A program made the translations under genes and the position numbers. From Lampris incognitus (taxonomy: Eukaryota; Chordata; Actinopteri; Lampriformes; Lampridae), in NCBI RefSeq assembly GCF_029633865.1, contig NC_079214.1, positions 19,966,119 through 20,030,118 of the forward strand: a stretch of 64,000 nucleotides of DNA. Direction: 5' to 3'. The stretch's first letter is position 1; every line of letters begins with the position of its first letter. Positions 62,901 to 64,000 of the stretch are shown in pieces. The notes under the pieces are model-generated. The model saw only the letters and a program-made list of their open reading frames with translations. It had not been told where the DNA came from and searched no databases.

Positions 62901-64000
62901 AAACCTATGGTTGTTTTGTGCCTCAAGGTCACACAGGCCCATACACGGACAAACAGGAATGATGCACCTGTCAACCTTGAACCACAACCCACCCTATGCA
63001 CAACGGATGACCAATTGCCACTAAAGACTCCATCAGAAAGAGAGACTGCGACAGATGACAACCAGACCGCTACTTTGCGCAATCCTGTCCAAGCAGCCTT
63101 TGACAAAATGACACAGGACACATGGGACCATTCCAGGGGATCAAGTGAAAGCCATACAGTCCTTTTTACAGACGTACAAAAGTCACCCCTCGAAAGTCCT
63201 GGTGATGAGGAGAACACCCCGGGGTGTAATATTTCGCCCACCGTCCAGCAAAGCCAAGTTGAGAAAGCTATAAAAACTGTTATGCAGACAGAAATAAAAG
63301 TTGACAAGAAAGCAGAGAGTAATGAAGGAGGTACGTTAGAAATACAGGGGGACAATTTGTACCCAAATGAAAGGAAAGTTGAGATGGAAACTGAAGTTCT
63401 GTCACTAAAGTTGGGCGAACAAGCTGAAATAGAAAGAACCATGAATGCAGGGGAAAAACAAACAGTTAACGCGACCATTGAGCATGTAGCTTGTGATGAA
63501 TTTGAGAAGAAGGAGACTGTGATGAAAAAGGCAGAGGAGACTCATCCAGAATCGCAAAATCTGAAACTGACTCGATCTGAGACCACGAGTCCACATGTGA
63601 CCAATAATCCAGAGAAAACAAGGATTCAAAACTCCAATAAGTCTGAGCAATACATAAAAGACTTCAGAGAGATCCCAAAACCAGTATCCAAAGTCATATC
63701 AATCGCTGAACTGTTGAGGTCACAGATGAAGGCTCTTGATGTGACAGGAGGTCAGTCTGTGACAACCAAATCACCAAACCCTGATGGCAATTTGTTTCCC
63801 ACTACAAATGAAACAGAGGTCACGACAGAAAAACGTTCAGAATTAAGAACAGAAAACAGAGATCGTACACTGGAAGTGGAGAAATCCAAGACTGATCGGC
63901 ACACAGAGGTAAATGGTGATGCTGATCCCACTGCAAACATGAAGTCTAAACACTTTGGAGTTCACCACAGACTAACTCAAACTAAGAGTGAAAAAATGCA
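53985..64000 (+). CDS. alpk3: Alpha-protein kinase 3, 5' part (exons 1-5, runs off window)
   Basis: Exons: 53985-54118, 58687-58808, 59389-59506, 59631-61059 and 62928 (or 62937) to beyond 64000. Splice sites are GT-AG and phases fit. ALPK3 is a muscle pseudokinase-like alpha-kinase needed for cardiac and skeletal myofibril integrity. Residues 1-44 end RSYLSNVRPENR. An Ig domain at about 60-145 holds AQLTEETQPFFETTLKS, Cys82 in FTCVVTG, and W94 in VIWYKDD; the usual second cysteine is alanine (YQASA), as I recall in mammals. Then come EYKIHQRYFAKLKQKAENK and the basic SPDRTQRKRRSP, both ALPK3-specific, and a long low-conservation acidic region. The second Ig and kinase domains lie outside the window. 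ATG 53985 is the first in frame. Paralogue a or b is not determined. Confidence 0.92.
54119..55653 (+). other. alpk3 intron 1, first part
   Basis: Non-coding intron sequence; apart from a C-run near 54153 and a short (AC)n nothing was recognised before the SINE. Confidence 0.5.
55664..56034 (+). mobile_element. SINE family A, complete, plus strand, in alpk3 intron 1
   Basis: It is flanked by atttcaatcat (55653-55663) and attttaatcat (56035-56045), an 11-bp target duplication with one mismatch. It has a tRNA-like head (gtagcgtgacggtctattcc), a body with ggccgtgtctgcgggtg, and a tail aaaattggggagaaaaaggg. Confidence 0.88.
57046..58265 (+). mobile_element. Tc1/mariner DNA transposon, DD36E type, in alpk3 intron 1
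   Basis: TA at 57044-57045 and 58266-58267 flanks inverted ends: left CACTAACCGGCCGCTTTATT, right inverted CACTCACTGGCCACTTTATT. Both ends continue with AGG.ACACC. The 1220-bp unit carries one uninterrupted transposase. Size, ends and spacing fit the DD36E (Incomer) group described in animals. Confidence 0.93.
57193..58233 (+). CDS. DD36E Tc1/mariner transposase, intact frame
   Basis: A full 346-codon frame starts at ATG 57193 (MGKKGDLSDFERG), directly after the usual leader. The N-terminus has two helix-turn-helix motifs (ISETADVLGFSRTTISRVYREW, then the TRRTLRQMG region). The DDE domain has the first aspartate in ARSDEARF, the glycine box GGGGVMVWG, and the second aspartate in QQDNAPCHK. 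The glutamate is in NPIEHLWD. Exactly 36 residues separate second Asp and Glu, so DD36E, not DD34E. It ends KGGPTRY. The enzyme would excise and reinsert its element at TA. No stop or frameshift is seen; activity is untested, and possible substitutions from the family consensus (e.g. SDEARF versus SDESRF) could matter. Confidence 0.93.
   Translation: MGKKGDLSDFERGVVVGARQAGLSISETADVLGFSRTTISRVYREWSEKEKISSERQFCGRKCLVDARGQRRMARLVRADRKATVTQITTHYNRGMQKSISERTTRRTLRQMGYSSRRPHRVPLLSAKNRKLRLQFAQAHQNWTIEDWKNVARSDEARFLLRHSDGRVRIWRQQHESMDPSCLVSTVQAGGGGVMVWGIFSWHTLGPLVPIEHRVNATAYLSIVADHVHPFMTTVFPPSDGYFQQDNAPCHKARIISDWFLEHDNEFTVLKWPPQSPDLNPIEHLWDVVDWEIRIMDVQPTNLQQLRDAIMSIWTKLSEECFQYLVKSMPRRIKAVLKAKGGPTRY
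58268..58686 (+). other. End of alpk3 intron 1
   Basis: (AC)n-like stretch at 58314-58340, and C-runs at 58602-58612 and 58644-58653, just before the exon 2 acceptor (ttgcag|gag). Confidence 0.6.
59631..61059 (+). CDS. alpk3: alpk3 exon 4 (large exon)
   Basis: 1429 coding bases run from acceptor ctccttag| to donor GAG|GTGAGA in phase 0. The open frame continues past the donor to a TGA at 61087. Splicing at 61059 is preferred because the consensus donor joins in phase to the next open exon. It encodes the end of the Ig domain, the conserved basic segment, and about 420 residues of acidic, Ser/Thr/Glu-rich sequence. Confidence 0.85.
61060..62927 (+). other. alpk3 intron 4
   Basis: GT-AG intron of about 1.87 kb. 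No repeat family or RNA gene recognised. Confidence 0.7.
62928..64000 (+). CDS. alpk3: alpk3 exon 5, open to the window end
   Basis: From cctcaag|gtc (62928), or alternatively cacacag|gcc (62937, also phase 0), the frame is open through 64000 with no stop over more than 355 codons. It has no early ATG, as expected of an internal exon. It encodes Glu/Lys/Thr-rich sequence with a conserved-looking VISIAELLRSQMKALD near 63685-63740. The exon continues outside the window. Confidence 0.88.

Noticed and set aside
62780-63478. 232-codon minus-strand frame opposite alpk3 exon 5
   Set aside because: It is a shadow of the open plus-strand exon; no family features.

Overview
This is a teleost fish nuclear DNA window. 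Fish origin is suggested by tRNA-derived SINEs of fish type, three Tc1/mariner elements, a sushi-type chromovirus, L2 and RTE LINEs, long AC/GT microsatellites, and genes split into short exons with GT-AG introns. Nothing prokaryotic is present: no operons, no CRISPR.

The host genes sit in the right half. (1) frmd5 coding exon 1 lies on the minus strand at 29330-29431; I found no second exon in the 29 kb to its left. (2) A tRNA-His(GTG) gene lies on the minus strand at 30513-30584. (3) A complete (6-4) photolyase gene (cry5 / 6-4 phr) lies on the plus strand at 32261-35975. It has ten coding exons that join in frame to 525 codons, preceded by a non-coding exon and a CRE/CCAAT promoter region. 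(4) The 5' part of alpk3 (muscle alpha-kinase 3) lies on the plus strand from 53985 to the window end. Five exons are visible, and the kinase domain lies beyond the window.

Region by region: 1-29 kb is intergenic or frmd5-intronic DNA full of repeats. It holds a foldback palindrome (282-416), SINEs, a decayed Tc1-like element (3322-4662), a DD34E Tc1 element with one nonsense codon (8739-10380), a Harbinger-like element (13556-14517), a palindromic MITE-like unit (about 15330-15690), a chromovirus lacking its reverse transcriptase (16391-20293) and a hAT-like MITE (20771-21139). 29-36 kb holds frmd5 exon 1, the tRNA and the photolyase, with a perfect 36-bp palindrome in the photolyase 5' intron. 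36-52 kb holds an RTE LINE with a 16-bp target duplication, and an L2 LINE split by a CsRn1-like Ty3/gypsy element. A hAT fragment and a SINE fragment lie just beyond the L2. 52-64 kb is the alpk3 promoter and 5' half, with a DD36E Tc1/mariner element carrying an uninterrupted transposase in intron 1.

The host genes do not form one pathway. Photolyase repairs UV (6-4) photoproducts in the nucleus, alpk3 acts in striated muscle, and frmd5 encodes a membrane-cytoskeleton FERM protein. The most unusual features are the nested L2/gypsy locus with signs of LTR-to-flank gene conversion, the intact DD36E transposase, and the large perfect palindromes. Family names come from remembered consensus features, not from database searches.
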